From the NCBI GenBank assembly GCA_038380795.1, contig CM076259.1, positions 26,642,977 through 26,706,976 of the forward strand: a stretch of DNA of 64,000 nucleotides, read 5' to 3'. This DNA comes from Pyrocephalus nanus. Taxonomy: Eukaryota > Chordata > Aves > Passeriformes > Tyrannidae. Position 1 is the stretch's first letter; every line of letters begins with the position of its first letter. The notes under the pieces are model-generated. The model worked only from the letters and a program-made list of their open reading frames with translations, made no database searches and was not told the DNA's origin. Below are positions 35,604 through 49,209 of the stretch, piece after piece. The position numbers and the translations under genes were made by a program.

Positions 35604-36744
35604 CCTTCCTTCCTTCCTTCCTTCCTTCCTTCCTTCCTTCCTTCCTTCCTTCCTTCCTTCCTTCCTTCCTTCCTTCCTTCCTTCCTTCCTTCCTTCCTTC
35701 CTTCCTTCCTTCCTTCCTTCCTTCCTTCCTTCCTTCCTTCCTTCCTTCCTTCCTTCCTTCCTTCCTTCCTTCCTTCCTTCCTTCCTTCCTTCCTTCCTTC
35801 CTTCCTTCCTTCCTTCCTTCCTTCCTTCCTTCCTTCCTTCCTTCCTTCCTTCCTTCCTTCCTTCCTTCCTTCCTTCCTTCCTTCCTTCCTTCCTTCCTTC
35901 CTTCCTTCCTTCCTTCCTTCCTTCCTTCCTTCCTTCCTTCCTTCCTTCCTTCCTTCCTTCCTTCCTTCCTTCCTTCCTTCCTTCCTTCCTTCCTTCCTTC
36001 CTTCCTTCCTTCCTTCCTTCCTTCCTTCCTTCCTTCCTTCCTTCCTTCCTTCCTTCCTTCCTTCCTTCCTTCCTTCCTTCCTTCCTTCCTTCCTTCCTTC
36101 CTTCCTTCCTTCCTTCCTTCCTTCCTTCCTTCCTTCCTTCCTTCCTTCCTTCCTTCCTTCCTTCCTTCCTTCCTTCCTTCCTTCCTTCCTTCCTTCCTTC
36201 CTTCCTTCCTTCCTTCCTTCCTTCCTTCCTTCCTTCCTTCCTTCCTTCCTTCCTTCCTTCCTTCCTTCCTTCCTTCCTTCCTTCCTTCCTTCCTTCCTTC
36301 CTTCCTTCCTTCCTTCCTTCCTTCCTTCCTTCCTTCCTTCCTTCCTTCCTTCCTTCCTTCCTTCCTTCCTTCCTTCCTTCCTTCCTTCCTTCCTTCCTTC
36401 CTTCCTTCCTTCCTTCCTTCCTTCCTTCCTTCCTTCCTTCCTTCCTTCCTTCCTTCCTTCCTTCCTTCCTTCCTTCCTTCCTTCCTTCCTTCCTTCCTTC
36501 CTTCCTTCCTTCCTTCCTTCCTTCCTTCCTTCCTTCCTTCCTTCCTTCCTTCCTTCCTTCCTTCCTTCCTTCCTTCCTTCCTTCCTTCCTTCCTTCCTTC
36601 CTTCCTTCCTTCCTTCCTTCCTTCCTTCCTTCCTTCCTTCCTTCCTTCCTTCCTTCCTTCCTTCCTTCCTTCCTTCCTTCCTTCCTTCCTTCCTTCCTTC
36701 CTTCCTTCCTTCCTTCCTTCCTTCCTTCCTTCCTTCCTTCCTTC
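35604..36744. repeat. Perfect (TTCC)n / (GGAA)n array, about 285 units
   Basis: About 1,140 bp of uninterrupted tetranucleotide repeat with no substitution or indel that I can see. Left flank ATTTTTCACC; right flank TTAAAAAGTAG. All three forward frames translate to Phe-Leu-Pro-Ser permutations, so the long open frames over it (starting at 35,523 and 35,587) are artefacts. The strand is entirely polypyrimidine, able in principle to form triplex (H-)DNA, and the complementary GGAA units match the ETS-factor core. Such length and purity mean a recent expansion, strong homogenisation, or assembly/polishing smoothing. Confidence 0.99.
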
Positions 36745-38249
36745 TTAAAAAGTAGAGCTGGCTTAGTTTTCTTTCAGTGAAACATGATGTTCTCCCAGAC
36801 CCCTATGTCTTTGGTGTGTTTTCCCTTTTTTTCCTATGGCACTCCTCTCACCAGCAAACATTACTGCAGTTGATTTTCAGCCCTTTCCTTCATGTCCACA
36901 CAACTTGTCTCTACCATGCAGGGATCTAGCTGAATAATGCCAGAGGTAGTCCTGGAAATAAATGCTGGATAGAGCTTGCTGCAGACCAGGACCTCCCACA
37001 CTGGCTTCCCACAGAGGAGCAAGATGGGGAAAGAGGTTCATCATGAAGCTCCACATGGATTCATGCTGGTGGGGAAGGGGTGGCTGTGTCACTTGTGCCT
37101 GTGTAGAGGAGCACCTGGAGCAATGATGAGCAATGCCAAGTGTTATGCTAAGGTTTCAAGACACGTCTGCTTTCCAGGAGCTCCCAGAACAGCCAGGCTG
37201 GATCTTGCCCTTTCTCCAGTCTCAGAGCTGGGTATGGTTTGTTAATCATAGGCAGATGAAGTGTGAGGCAATTTTTTCCTAGTTTTATCTGTATAATTGA
37301 CCATATTTCCTTTAAAATGGCAAGCTGAAGATTGGGACTTATTTATTGAGTCCTGTGAATTCTAACAATGAGTTCTTTAGTACAGACCCAGGGTATTGTG
37401 TGCTCCCAAGAATAAATCCTGATGTTTGGAAAGGGCGTATCAAACATAGATGGTGCTGTTTGAAGCTGGCTTTTGAGAATGAATGATGGCAGTTACCCAG
37501 GGCTGTGTGTCAGGGGCACTCTGGTTTCACAAAGCTGTTTGTAGTCTGAAATATTCAGCTGAGTTTTGTTTAGTGTCAGCTAGTCAGAAGAGTCAGAAAA
37601 GCAGTGTGATGCTGGAGGGTAGTCATAACCAAAACGATTCCAGCTGTCAACACAGTGGAGAGACTTCTAATTTTGTGGGCCTTAAGCTAAAGGCCAGAGT
37701 GAGTGGCTGACTCAGTGGTGCATGTCATTCACCGTGTCTGAGACTGAATAAGGGTGTGGTGGCCCTGGAACTGTATGTGCTCAACACCCCAGCAGCAAAC
37801 CAGGCAGAGTCAGCTTGGCCATACCAGGGCTGGTTCGGGGAGTCGGAGCAGAGCAGGAACAGAGGGCAGGTATCTCTCAGGGCTGGGGCTTGGGTGTCTT
37901 GTGGAGCTTAGTGCTGCTCTCCTGATTACAAGGCTCCATCCAATGCAGTGTCACATCACCACCATCCCTGAAAATTTAGAGTTGGCTCTAACTGACTGAC
38001 ACATGCAATGCTCTTTCCCACATGATCAGATCAATGGCTGGTGTGCAGCATACGTGGATTACTTATCTTTCCCTTTCATTGTGTGAACCATGTGTGTGCA
38101 TGAGTGCATGTGAGAGAGCAGCATGCATTGTCTACAGAACCAGCCTAGGCAATTATGTCATTTACAGATCTTTTCCATTGCAAAGGCACTGCAGCACTTT
38201 CAGATGAGAGATGGCAGAGAATCAAGCCTGTAATATAAATTAGTGGTCT
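36745..38249. other. Non-coding stretch right of the array
   Basis: GC-richer parts at 36,880-37,230 and 37,740-37,960. Open frames here are short and match nothing I recognise. No supported repeat. Confidence 0.5.
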
Positions 38250-38313
38250 GTATGGGAGTTGGACTCGATGATCCTTAGAAGTCCCTTCCAACTGAAGATA
38301 TTCTATGATTCTT
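38250..38313 (+). mobile_element. CR1 LINE 3' tail, very short
   Basis: GGAGTTGGACTCGATGATCC, TTAGAAGTCCCTTCCAACTG and ATATTCTATGATTC are the final segment of a CR1 on the plus strand (consensus AGTTGGACTCGATGATCCTTxxGGTCCCTTCCAACTCAGGATATTCTATGATTC). About 60 bp remain. A TAATATAAATTAGTGG-like lead-in may add some bases on the left. Confidence 0.92.
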
Positions 38314-41300
38314 CAGGGCTTAAAATATTGAGGATATCATATATTTAGCAACTAGTAGCATAAGAACTACAACAGTAAAAAATCAGGATGTAGAGGAGGC
38401 ACCATTAGTTAGAGCAGAGAGGACCACAATGATCTGGTGCCACAAGCCAGAATGAACCAAAAATTACATGTTACCATCAAAATCCCCCAGCTGTTAAACA
38501 CTGAAGTGATGCTCAGATGTATTAGCATCTAGAGACACTCCACAAAACTGGTTGAAAATATGAGTTTTTAGTCAATTTTAAGTCTTCTGTGCCTTTTTCA
38601 TTCTGATCAAGTGCAAGTGAAATAACTGGAGTCATGGAAGATGGAAAAATCCCTGTCTGTAAAATTCAATATGGATATATTTTCCTTGTTTTTCCTTCAA
38701 GGAAACCTTCTAGGCAAATTCACAGCAGAAATGTGTTACAAATACTATGTATTGTTGTTAAAAATATCACTTTATACTGTAAGAAATAAAAGAATTTTGA
38801 TAAATTCAACTAATTCACATAAAATCCCTTTTGCTCCTTGCAATTAAAATAAGCTATTTATCTTCATATTTGTGCCTAAACAGTTTCTAGGCAATGAACT
38901 GCCAGTAACCTCAAGCTGCAGTCCTGCTGTGTCAAGTACTGCTTAGTCACTTAGGGTATTTTAAATACTAGCTGTAAGCTTATTCTGCCTTGCTTTGGCA
39001 AAACATTTGCCTGTGCTTTAGTAAGAACAATTCAAACCATGTTTCTGAGCAAAGTCTGCATTTTTTCTTTTCCCTTATTCTATCCATTGTTATTACATGG
39101 ATCTTTTATGAAGTTTTTAAGTTAGTGAGTGAATTAAGGGCCTGGAACCAGCAGCCAGAAGCTGTGAGTGGAAGCTGGGCTTTGATGTACCAAAAATGGT
39201 CTTGTGTGATAGGGTCAATGTTGCACTCCAGAATTCCTTACACTTACAGTTTCTGACTTCTTCAGGCCTCAAGGAGTAAATGAAAACCACATAATACTGA
39301 GTACTGTCTCATCATGTGAAGAGATTTGCTGGTTTTGGCAAAGCTTTGGATGGCATAGATTTTGAATGTGAACGAGTATGATGCACTCTTTCCCTTTAGT
39401 CACAGTGGGTAGGATGCAGCTGACAGATGTAGACATCTTCCTCTGAGTTAGATGTCTGGATGCATAGTCTCCCTTTACCAAGTGCTAGTTACCTCATTAT
39501 AATGTAGACATCAAAAATGAGTGAAACACATCAGATCCTAAAAGTGTTTATTTCTCTTTGTGACTTCCAGGAGGATCCAGGGCAACCCACTGAGTCGTAA
39601 ACTGCTTCCTTGAAGACACCTGAAATTCGACATGCTGAATCTTACCCTAACAATTTGATTCGACTGCTTTTGAGGTTAGCCCCAGGCAATGCCACTGGGT
39701 ATTGTACTGGTTTTAAAGGCATTTGATGTGGAACGCAGGGCAGAGGCTGTCACTAAGAAAAATTCAGGTAAAGGAATATTGCTGAATTTGACTGATGCCA
39801 TGGAAAATTGCTGCAGCAGGTTAGTAGTGCTGTGCACATCCATGACTCTGAGACAGCTGACACTATGAAATGATCATCCCAAAGCAGGCAGATGGAGGCT
39901 GAGGCCTAAGTTGTGACCATGCTGGGAATAACATGGGTGCTGCTGGAGATGGAACAAAAACACCAACTATTTTTATCACCCTGACAGATTTATCCAGTGA
40001 GCTTCCTTAAAACCACAGTCTCCTTTCAACAGCTCAACTTTCCAGCTGGGAGATACAAATGCTTGAGCATTTATGTCTCTCAGGGATTCCCTTGTGCTGT
40101 ATTTGATTTTTCTTCACTCCCGTTCCCAAAACCCATAGCAATCACAGTAGTGGCTATGCATATGACATGTTTTAATTCTGCTTGTAACCACTTCATGGTA
40201 CGGTTAGCACTAATCATGGCCTTTGCTCACCGCAACAGAGTGGGTTCACAGAAGTCCAAGTGGCAACTGGACACCCTGTCTGCTATGCATGAGCTTAGAC
40301 TGTGTCTCCAAACATGCTTAATAATTGTGTGAAAGCAGCAGTTTGCTCTTGTTTTGTGTAAGTGAATTTCTCTATTGTCCTTCTGCAGGATCCAGTTAAG
40401 CAGACAGACTCACCTATTCTGTCTTCTTCCCATCACTACATAGCAGGAAGCCCCTGAATGCAGTGTGCCTGCAAATGGTCTTCTGAGGGACCAGCTAAGC
40501 AAACAGAAATACCACTTCAGCCACTGCTAGCAAACGACAAGCTGCATCCCTTCATTCTTCTGAAAACAATCCCGGCCTTTTGGTTTGGCATGCTTGTTTG
40601 CAGGAGGAGAAATGGAGTTTCCAAAGTACGGCACTCTTGTATTTTATTAAAAGTTTCTATGGCTGTGATGATGAATGCTGGTATTCACTCCTGTTCATCC
40701 CACCACTGAGCACAAACTGGAAGTGAAAATGAAGGAGGAGGAGGTAGCAGCTGCAGTGGCCATTCAGTTTCTCAAATGGAGATAGCCATGAAACTTGGGG
40801 AGAGGCTGAGAATCTCTAGGAGGCAGCATTTGCACAGTACTATAAGGAGAGAAAGAGGAGATGTGCACACATTTTCTTATGCCTTTTCCAATATGTCCTG
40901 ATCTCTGATAACTTCCTTCTCCCTCCAGAGTGTATAGCGTGAAGGCACATTGAAGAAAATTCCCACTGTTGAAATCCTCAAGGAGGAATGACTTCACAGG
41001 CTGTAAAATACTGCTTCTGCTCTGGCAACAACTTTTAATAAAGCTGGATGGTTTTAGTCTATAAAGTAAAATTTGTCTTTAGCATCCTTCCCATCTTACG
41101 GTTGAATAAATGATTCCTGTCACACAAGAAAACTCTCTTGCTCATTGGAATTGCTGGGTTCTATGGCACCCTTCCTTGGACAGCAAGTGTCTGAGAATGA
41201 GTGGCAGTTATTGAATCATAATGCTGCCAGCTGGGCTAAGGGGGCATCTTAAAATACAGAAAAGGGGACAGATATATGTGGCTCAGAGCAGTGTTTCTTG

Positions 41301-44300
41301 TGAGAGTACAGTACACTGGTGACTATATTTCACTTATATTCAAAACTCCTTTTCCTGGGCATGACTGATTTTTCCTTCATTTGTCTTTAAAGCTGTAATG
41401 GAAACATGGAAGATGTTATGACAAGTACTGTTTGGAGCTACCAAAGCTCCAGGAAACAGGACACCCTACAGAGAAGTGTCATGCAGGACAGCTTTTTGTC
41501 AAATTTACTGAAGTGGTTTTTCTGAAGAGTTAGGAATCCCAGCCCAGAACAAGTATCTGTGTGGATCTGTGCAGGGTAGTGATGGGGTGGAGCCTCCTGA
41601 AGGTAACAGCAAAGCTGTTGCTTGCCTTGTCCATATAGGATGGATACTGGCTGGCTGCACCTGGGACATTTGCTCAACTCTTCCTATGTCTGACAATCAT
41701 CTGGACCACACCAACACCGGTGGCTAAAATCAGTGAGGCAGATCCTCAAAAGCTTGGATGTCACAGGTTGTTCTTCCATGGTGTTATACCACTGCATCCA
41801 TACCATGTAGGCAGAGCTAGAGCATCACTGAGAGAAGGCTGGACATGTCTTTAGTATTCATCAGGGCCACAGACATCCCCTGTACTGATGCCCAAGAAAT
41901 CACATGTCGGAATAGATCATAAGACTAACATAACCTGATGTTAAGAGCCCCAAGCTCTTTGAATCCTTCACACCTCCTCAAAGTCTTTTCTCTTGCTTAG
42001 TTGACATTTTTGTAAAGTTCACTGCAATTTAATCTCAGCTAGCCATGTTGCAGTTTAAATCAGTCAGCACCAATCTGTTGTGACCCTTCATTCAGATCAA
42101 TTACTTGTCTTCCAGCTCAGACCATTCTTGCAAATTGTTACCACCTCCTATAAATATGGCTGTGAGGTTGCAAAGTGTCAGTTCTCCTTGGAAAGATGAT
42201 TTATTAAATAAGTGGAGAAACAAGATTTGGACTATTTTTAGTCTTCTTTCTATGATGCTATACAAAGATTTTCTCACCGTGTTTTCCTGTTCAGCTATGC
42301 TGTCTCTGACTTTTCACACAGTGGAAGAGGCATCCACAGCAGTGCTCCCATAGGGCTCTCAGCAAGTGTCTTTCACTGTTCAGGTTTGTTTTACTTATTT
42401 ATTCTTTGTCTTATGTTCTGCAGTAAAACCAAGGGACCTCCAACAAGAGTGAGGTCGCCTCAGATAAGTGCAGTATCTAAATTACAGTGACAGCAAAGAA
42501 TTTACTGTGTGTTTTCCATTCACTTCAACTGAAGCATCATGGAAAAGCCCCGCTACCAGATGGGACTGGTCCAGGGCGAAAGCTGCAAAATGTTATCTGT
42601 AATGCAGAAGACCATTTGAATAGAAGAGCTTCTTCTCAGGAAACTACAATTTTTTGCTGGGCCAGAGCTACTTTTAATGAAAAAATCTTAATCTGAAAGA
42701 AGAAGGGTCTTTTCCACTCTAGGATGAGGCTGACCTGACCTAAAAGAGCTTGACAGCTACGGTATTAACATTTATAGGAGAAGAGTTAGGCTCATGTATC
42801 TGAGTTAGACTTTTGAATCAGTTTTGAGCCCCTCACATGCTGAGTGAATGATCCTAGCATGTTGTTACCAGGGATTTCATATACCATCTTTGTCCTTTTG
42901 TAGACAGTTTTAAGAGGTTTTAGGCATGTCTTAGTGCAAAAAGCACAACATTTCTTAAAGACAAAAAATATGGACAAGGTGGAAAAGCTATCTGTGTCCC
43001 AAATGTTTCTGCAATTGCTATTTGACAGGACAGAGGTAAAGTACAAAAATGTTCAATGACTTTTCCGAGTTTACTCAAGGAGTCAGCAGCAAACTAATCT
43101 GGGACACCTCCTTGTTGAGGTCTTTTCACAGATGTCAAAACTATTTATTTCTTCATTTTAGTTTAGATTCCAGAAATTACAAGCCTGATTTTTGTCCATT
43201 TTAAAAGTCAGCAGGCGTTTTGTATGGACTGAGCAAAGCTAAGTCACAGTAAACTCTAGGTCACCTTATTACCTGTGAAGCGTCTCACCTTCCTGTGGAG
43301 TTAAGGCATTGTACTTCTGTACAAGAAGTTAAGAACAAGAAGACCCTGCAGGCTCCTTTCAGAACTCTAAAAATAAGACTTCTCCTAATACATATCAGTG
43401 CTAATTAAGTTTTTGCTATTCCTCCCACAGAGGGTTATCAACATAGTTTACAAAGTGTCATCTTTTAGCAACTGCTCAGGAGTTGGCTGTTTCCCATCTC
43501 ATCCCCTCTGACACATTTACGTGTTCTCTTTATACAAACATACAGATAAAAAAATCTCCCTGGTGTGTCTAGAATATTTTCAACCAAAGAGAAAAAAGAA
43601 ATCGCTTGCCAATTTGTTCAGTAGCTGGAAATGACTTGTCAGGTCCATAGACCAGTAATTCTTTTTTATTTTTAAATGACTAACCATGCTATGATTAATG
43701 GCTCACATAAAGAGGCTCAAAATAAGTCTGGCATAAATATAGGGAAGGAGGAGGGTAAGTGGGATAAGGACTGGATGGGTCTGCAGCAGGACATTGGTGG
43801 CGTGAATGGCATAGCGGGCACAGAGGAAGGAAAAAATGTTTCATGCTATTTCTAGCTCAAAATTGCAGCTACAGATGGTGATGCTGTCATGTAGCAAGGA
43901 CTCAGGACACAGAGAAAAGGCAACCTGCACTGCACAGACTTGTCTCTCCCTGAAAGGAAGCGTCTCTCTGGAAGGTACAGAGGGCCTCATTGCCCCAGTA
44001 GTAGGGCAATACATAAAAGCTGATAGTACCCTTGACTCAATCTTGATCACCTGATAGAACAGAATTCTTTGAGCAAAACTAGGCTCAGGTAAGTGCAAAT
44101 GCCACAGTGTATGTCTAGTGGGACAGAAAGGAAAGCTCTCTCCAGCGTGGGGAGGCAGGCACACATCCTGGAAAGCAGAGACTCTGGAAAGGTCATGAGG
44201 ATGGATAACTCCAGGCGGATGGTTGAGGAAGAGAAACAAGTCAGACCCTACAGCTCAGTGAGGAAAATGAGGAATGGAAAATGATGAGGAGTCTAATTTT

Positions 44301-45283
44301 CTCATCAAGAAGCAGCTCAGAGTCACAAGCTGTTACTGCACAGCCATGTGCTATCACAACCAGGTGGGGTCAGAGGGCAGAGGGGAATGATTGACATGGC
44401 TCTCCCTGTGGGAGTCTACACAGTCCTGTACCACCCTTGATACTTGCAATCCCTGTGGCTCAACTGCCTCCCAGAAATATCCCCTCCTACAGGACTCCTC
44501 ACTGTTGCTGGAAGCAGGATGCAGCTGGCAGAGCTGACGTGGCTGTGGGATCTCCAGCGTCGTGGGCCAGGCTAACACTGTGCTTCTTTTCACAGCGTTG
44601 CAGCTGTGAGTGGCAAATCGTGTCGCTGTAAGAACAGTTACTGTCAATTTCCAAAGTTGCTTTGCCATTATTCTGTGTCTGAAACAGTCCACAATGACTC
44701 ATGGTTTCTGAAATAAGAATAACAAGAGCGTAATTTCATACTTTTTGCCATGGTGAAACCTCATTAAAAACTATGAGGTGTTTGGATTTGATGCTGTTCA
44801 CACCTTTCCACCTCTGATGGCACAGAGTTCTGGGGATAGGACTCTGCTTTGGGGACTAAACAGAATTTTGGTCTCCAGGAAACAGAAATCCTCTTGAAAA
44901 AAACTGAAATAAGTTTTCTGGGAGCCCAAAATAAATGAAATCTTTCCCAATACAAAAGGTGTATGTAGGCCTTTCCCAGCAATACATAAACACACAGATT
45001 TCTGCCACAAGGCAATAGCGGAGCTCTGCCTCAGGGAAACAGATTTCCTCTTTTAAAATGGGAAGTCAGAAAACTGTGCAGAAGTAATGAGATGTTTCCG
45101 AATTGCTAGAATGTTACAGGATTGTAATGAAGCAACAGAAGGCCTGTCAGTGCTGTGAACGCATCAAGGTTGAGATGAAACACATCACTTTTTCCTCTCA
45201 GCTCCCTCTCCCATGAAACTTTAAAAAAAAAAAAAGCTTCTACTGAGATAAGCTTGCAACATATGGACTCATCCATATAGGCA

Positions 45284-45309
45284 TTAGAAATAAATGTTAG
45301 AAATAAATG
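45284..45309. repeat. 13-bp tandem duplication
   Basis: TTAGAAATAAATG occurs twice head to tail (45,284-45,296 and 45,297-45,309). Confidence 0.95.
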
Positions 45310-45689
45310 CTCCATGACTTCCTTTTCCTACTTGGATATTATACAACAAACTGTTCTTAAAATATCACCAACTGCACATTAAGGCCATTAAGCTATATTT
45401 AACAGTCCAGGCTTATATTTCTTTGTTTGTGATAATATATTTGTCTATATATTTATATAAATATGTGGATACGTAGTATGTATTATAGGGGGTCAGATAT
45501 TTCCCATGAATATCTTTTTCTGAATAGAAGTTTAGTCTTTAAGAGCTTTGAATTTCCCTGTGGCACTTCTGCTGGAGATTTTTACTCCCCATTGGGAAAA
45601 ATAAAATGCTTTGTTTTGAATTAGCTCAACCTAAATTGAAATACTTTGGTTTGTCAAACTGAATTAAAACATTTCATGAAGGGGCAGTT

Positions 45690-45870
45690 CAGCTTTAATT
45701 TATGTCTACAAGAGTTACTGTGTGCCTCGTGGACATTTTAATTTATAGGCATCATACTCCCATAATGCATCATAATCATCTCTCTCATTAAATTTCTGCA
45801 ATGCGCTCTGAGAGTCAGATGGCCACAAAACATCACAAGACGCTGGCTCGGAACTTCATCAGCCAAGAAA
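45690..45870. promoter_or_regulatory. Possible conserved non-coding element
   Basis: A repeat-free block mixing AT-rich homeodomain-like cores (TTTAATTTAT, CATTAAATT), CATAATGCATCATAATCATC and retained CpGs (CTCGTGG, AATGCGCTCTG, GACGCTGGCTCGG). It has no coding frame. The composition resembles deeply conserved developmental enhancers, but this is only an impression from sequence texture. Confidence 0.22.
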
Positions 45871-48348
45871 CATGATGTATCACCCTCAGGAAGCACCACA
45901 GCAGTTCCAAGGGACGCACAGTTATATCAAACCAAGCTGAAGCTAAACTTCTTCTGAGAAAGGACATTTGCTTTCAGTAAAAACATTACTGTTTCGGCAT
46001 GTCTTCCAGATGTGCATCCAAAATAAATGTTGATATCAGAACTTTCTACAGAACAAAACATACAAATTGTGACAACTTTGCTGGCTTAAAAATAAGTTCT
46101 ACTTTCAAGGCTTTAAGTGCTTTTCCCCATATTTTACATGGGAGCATGCACTATAGTTTTTGATGTAGCACAAGCACCAGTGACCTGCCAACTAGGTGGA
46201 ATTATTTGCTGTGACTTGGGTCAGGAGCATGAGGGGAATCTGGTGAATTTCACAAAAGCTTGAAACTTCCACATCTCCCCATGGGCATGAGAAATAGTAG
46301 ATCAGAGGAACCAGAGCACAGGAATAGATGAATTTTGGAAGATGCTTCTAACACTGAAAAATAATTATATATCTTGAAAGTTAAGACTTCAATTTCAATA
46401 TATTAGGAAATTCAGAGTCATGTTTGCCTTGGTGAGTCTATGCCTGTTAGTTGCATTCTGGTAAGGTCTTTACATCAGCACACAACACAGGACATAAAGC
46501 ATTACATTACAAGTCTGGATTAAATCTATTCAGGCATAGAAATGTGACATATCTTGGGGTGATGCTGAGAAAAGGCAGAGACTGTTATGGAGCAGGTGCT
46601 CAGGTGACGATGGATCATATACTTTGTTATGAGCTGAGTGTCAAGGGTGTGTGGCATAAAGCCTTGACATAGCACCAAAGGACTTTGACTCCAGTTGACA
46701 TTGCATGGAACTGTAAGAATCCAGTATGCAGTTACCTAGGTTGACCTTCAACGAGGACATAGCTAAAACCTTCTTTTTTATTAAAAATCATAAGGCAGAT
46801 TTAGGATAAGATTTTCAGAGTGGCTTCTGCCAAGGCTAGTGCTCCAGCCAGTGCTGCAGGAGAGAAAGGGCAAGAGCAGTCAGTGCTGCCAGTCTTTGAA
46901 AACAGCAAGTTTGGACAGTGTTTGCAGAGGCTGTGTTGAATCACAATGGAAAAGCAAAACAGTGACTTTGACCAGGTTTAGGATGAAGGGACTTTTGACT
47001 TATGTAGTTTTTGTTTTTCATTAGGCTGTCAAGCGACAGGACAGTGTATCACTGGAACATGGAGATCCAGACTGCAGACAACACCAGGCATAGGATTATG
47101 CACAACACCTCACTGACCTTTCCAAAGGAATATGCTCACATCCAAGGCTGAGAATACCTCAGTCCAGTGTCTGCTTCTCTCTGTCCTTGAGAGCACAACC
47201 CTAGTTATAGAGAAGTTAGGTCCATGTAAGTGGGAATTTTGTCAGACCCTTTGAGGTCTCCCTGAGGACTGCTGTGAGGCAGCAAGCCTATGTTTAGAAG
47301 ACCTCATAGGAGACTTGTTTTGGCAGCAGAAGTGATAAAGTTTGCTGTATCAAAATTATTGTGAGCTATGAGTGCTGCCCTTGGCTGGCCCAGAGACGGA
47401 GTCCTATCTATGCTGCTCATGACCTTCACATAAAATACCAGCTGTCTTTCCCTTCTCTCTAATTCTTCAAGGTCATGAGAATATGAGATTCAAGTCAGTT
47501 GAAGTCAGTTTGGTGCCTCTTCATCTTTCTCTCGTGATATATCCAGAGCACCCCAGATGAGCATACCACATAGATCTCTTCATTCAATCCTTCATTTTTT
47601 ATCTCAAAGCCTTGGCTGGTCTGTATCTGTGTTTATTTAAACGACTGTTCTGGCACTGGCATTGATGCCCAAAGCATGCCAATGAGCAATTTTGAAAAAC
47701 TACCCTGTTTACATCCTCAAAACACTGTCACTGCAGAAAGGGATCATGGAGCATGCTGGCACAGACAGCCAGTAAGTCAGATGCGGATTCCTAGACTAAG
47801 AGGAGACCAGTCCTTCCCCATTTGTACCATGCCATGTGAAAAAAAAACTGGGAAGATCATCTGTGTGGGAATCATAAATGACTACAGGGAAAACTCCCTT
47901 CTCCTTCTCAACTTGCTACCAGCCTGTAGCAGTCATGGAATGCAATAGGTCTGGATTTTGCATTTTAATAGTCACTTTGTATTTTATAGACTTGGATATG
48001 TCAAAAAAAGAACACTTGCTAGAGGGATCCTTTTTTATGTGTCACAGTTTGTTTGTGAACTCACACCAACTGGCTCCATGTGTTGCTGTATTTGGCATTT
48101 CCCTGGAGGAAGAGGAATCTCCCTCCAGTCCTTTCCCAGGAGGTGACCTCCATTCTTTAGAAAGATAGGGATTAGCTGAGCTAGCAGAGCATGTGCATAA
48201 TGCTTCTGGGGAGAATGGAAAGTGCTGCATGGCTTCAGCAGAGTCCTATTACCCACACAGCACTGACAACTGCAGAGAGAAAGGAAGAGATCTAGAGAGT
48301 ACAAAAGGGGCTGGAGCACACAGTGTAGTGTCATGGCTAATGAACATC

Positions 48349-48384
48349 ACCTTCATGGTTAAAATTAACCTTCATGGTTAAAAT
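48349..48384. repeat. 19-bp-period direct duplication
   Basis: ACCTTCATGGTTAAAAT occurs at 48,349-48,365 and 48,368-48,384. Confidence 0.95.
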
Positions 48385-49209
48385 AGTTAGTTTAAATTAA
48401 AGGAAAGTGTTTATTGTTATTTTTAGATTGACTGGTGTGCAGAATTGTTGTCCTAGGCTTATAAAATAAAGTCTTAATACTGAAAAAAAGGAAGGAAAAG
48501 GTAAAGGACAATGAGAAAATTAGGTTGGCCATGCTGATAATGCAGGTATTGCATACTGATGTCAGATATGGTTTACGTAGGCATACACACATGCAGTAGC
48601 ACATACAGAAAACACATATCCTAGATCATGTACAAATTAGGGAAGATTTCAGTTAGCCAGGTTGTTTTGATAGATCTAAGAGATCCAGTACAGATTAATT
48701 TGCTCAGTATTTGTGCTTGCTAATGGCAAATGCCTGCATGCTGTCAGCTGATTTTTAGCAAGGTGTAAATAACAATAAACCACAGAAATTAAATTAAAAT
48801 AACCTTTTTAATAAAGAGGAGACATAGCTGCCACCCTAATGTGCTGCTGAAGTTGTGCCTCTCAGGATGTGGACTTTTTCTTGTAGCTGTAATTCTGCAC
48901 AGAAACGAACATCATGAGAAGAATCTTGGTCAAAATGGTCATAACCATCATGCCAGGCACCATAATGTGAAGAGATCCAAAAACTAAAAAGTTTTTATCT
49001 TCCCTGAAAGGAAGCCAAGAGCCCATGCAATTCCTAGAGAACAAAACTTAGAAAGTAGCCCAAGAAAAGATCTATTGCATTAGTGTAGTGTACTGGTAGA
49101 TGGGGCACAGTCCAATGGTAGCTGAGTCAAATTATAACTATGGAAGTTTAAATATCTTGAAATTAAATTATCTGACTAACTTGCAGTCAAGGTTTTTTGA
49201 AGTGCATCT

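Larger units (their letters stand above)
38314..49209. other. Long non-coding stretch
   Basis: Nearly 11 kb in which I find no exon, RNA gene or identifiable transposon. Small duplications are listed separately. A very AT-rich run (TATATATTTATATAAATATG-type) lies near 45,420-45,470. Unrecognised old repeats are likely. Confidence 0.5.

Noticed and set aside
35523..36755. A 410-residue and a 397-residue open frame of repeating Pro-Ser-Phe-Leu
   Set aside because: Translation of the (TTCC)n array. Every frame of a stop-free 4-bp repeat stays open, so there is no coding evidence.
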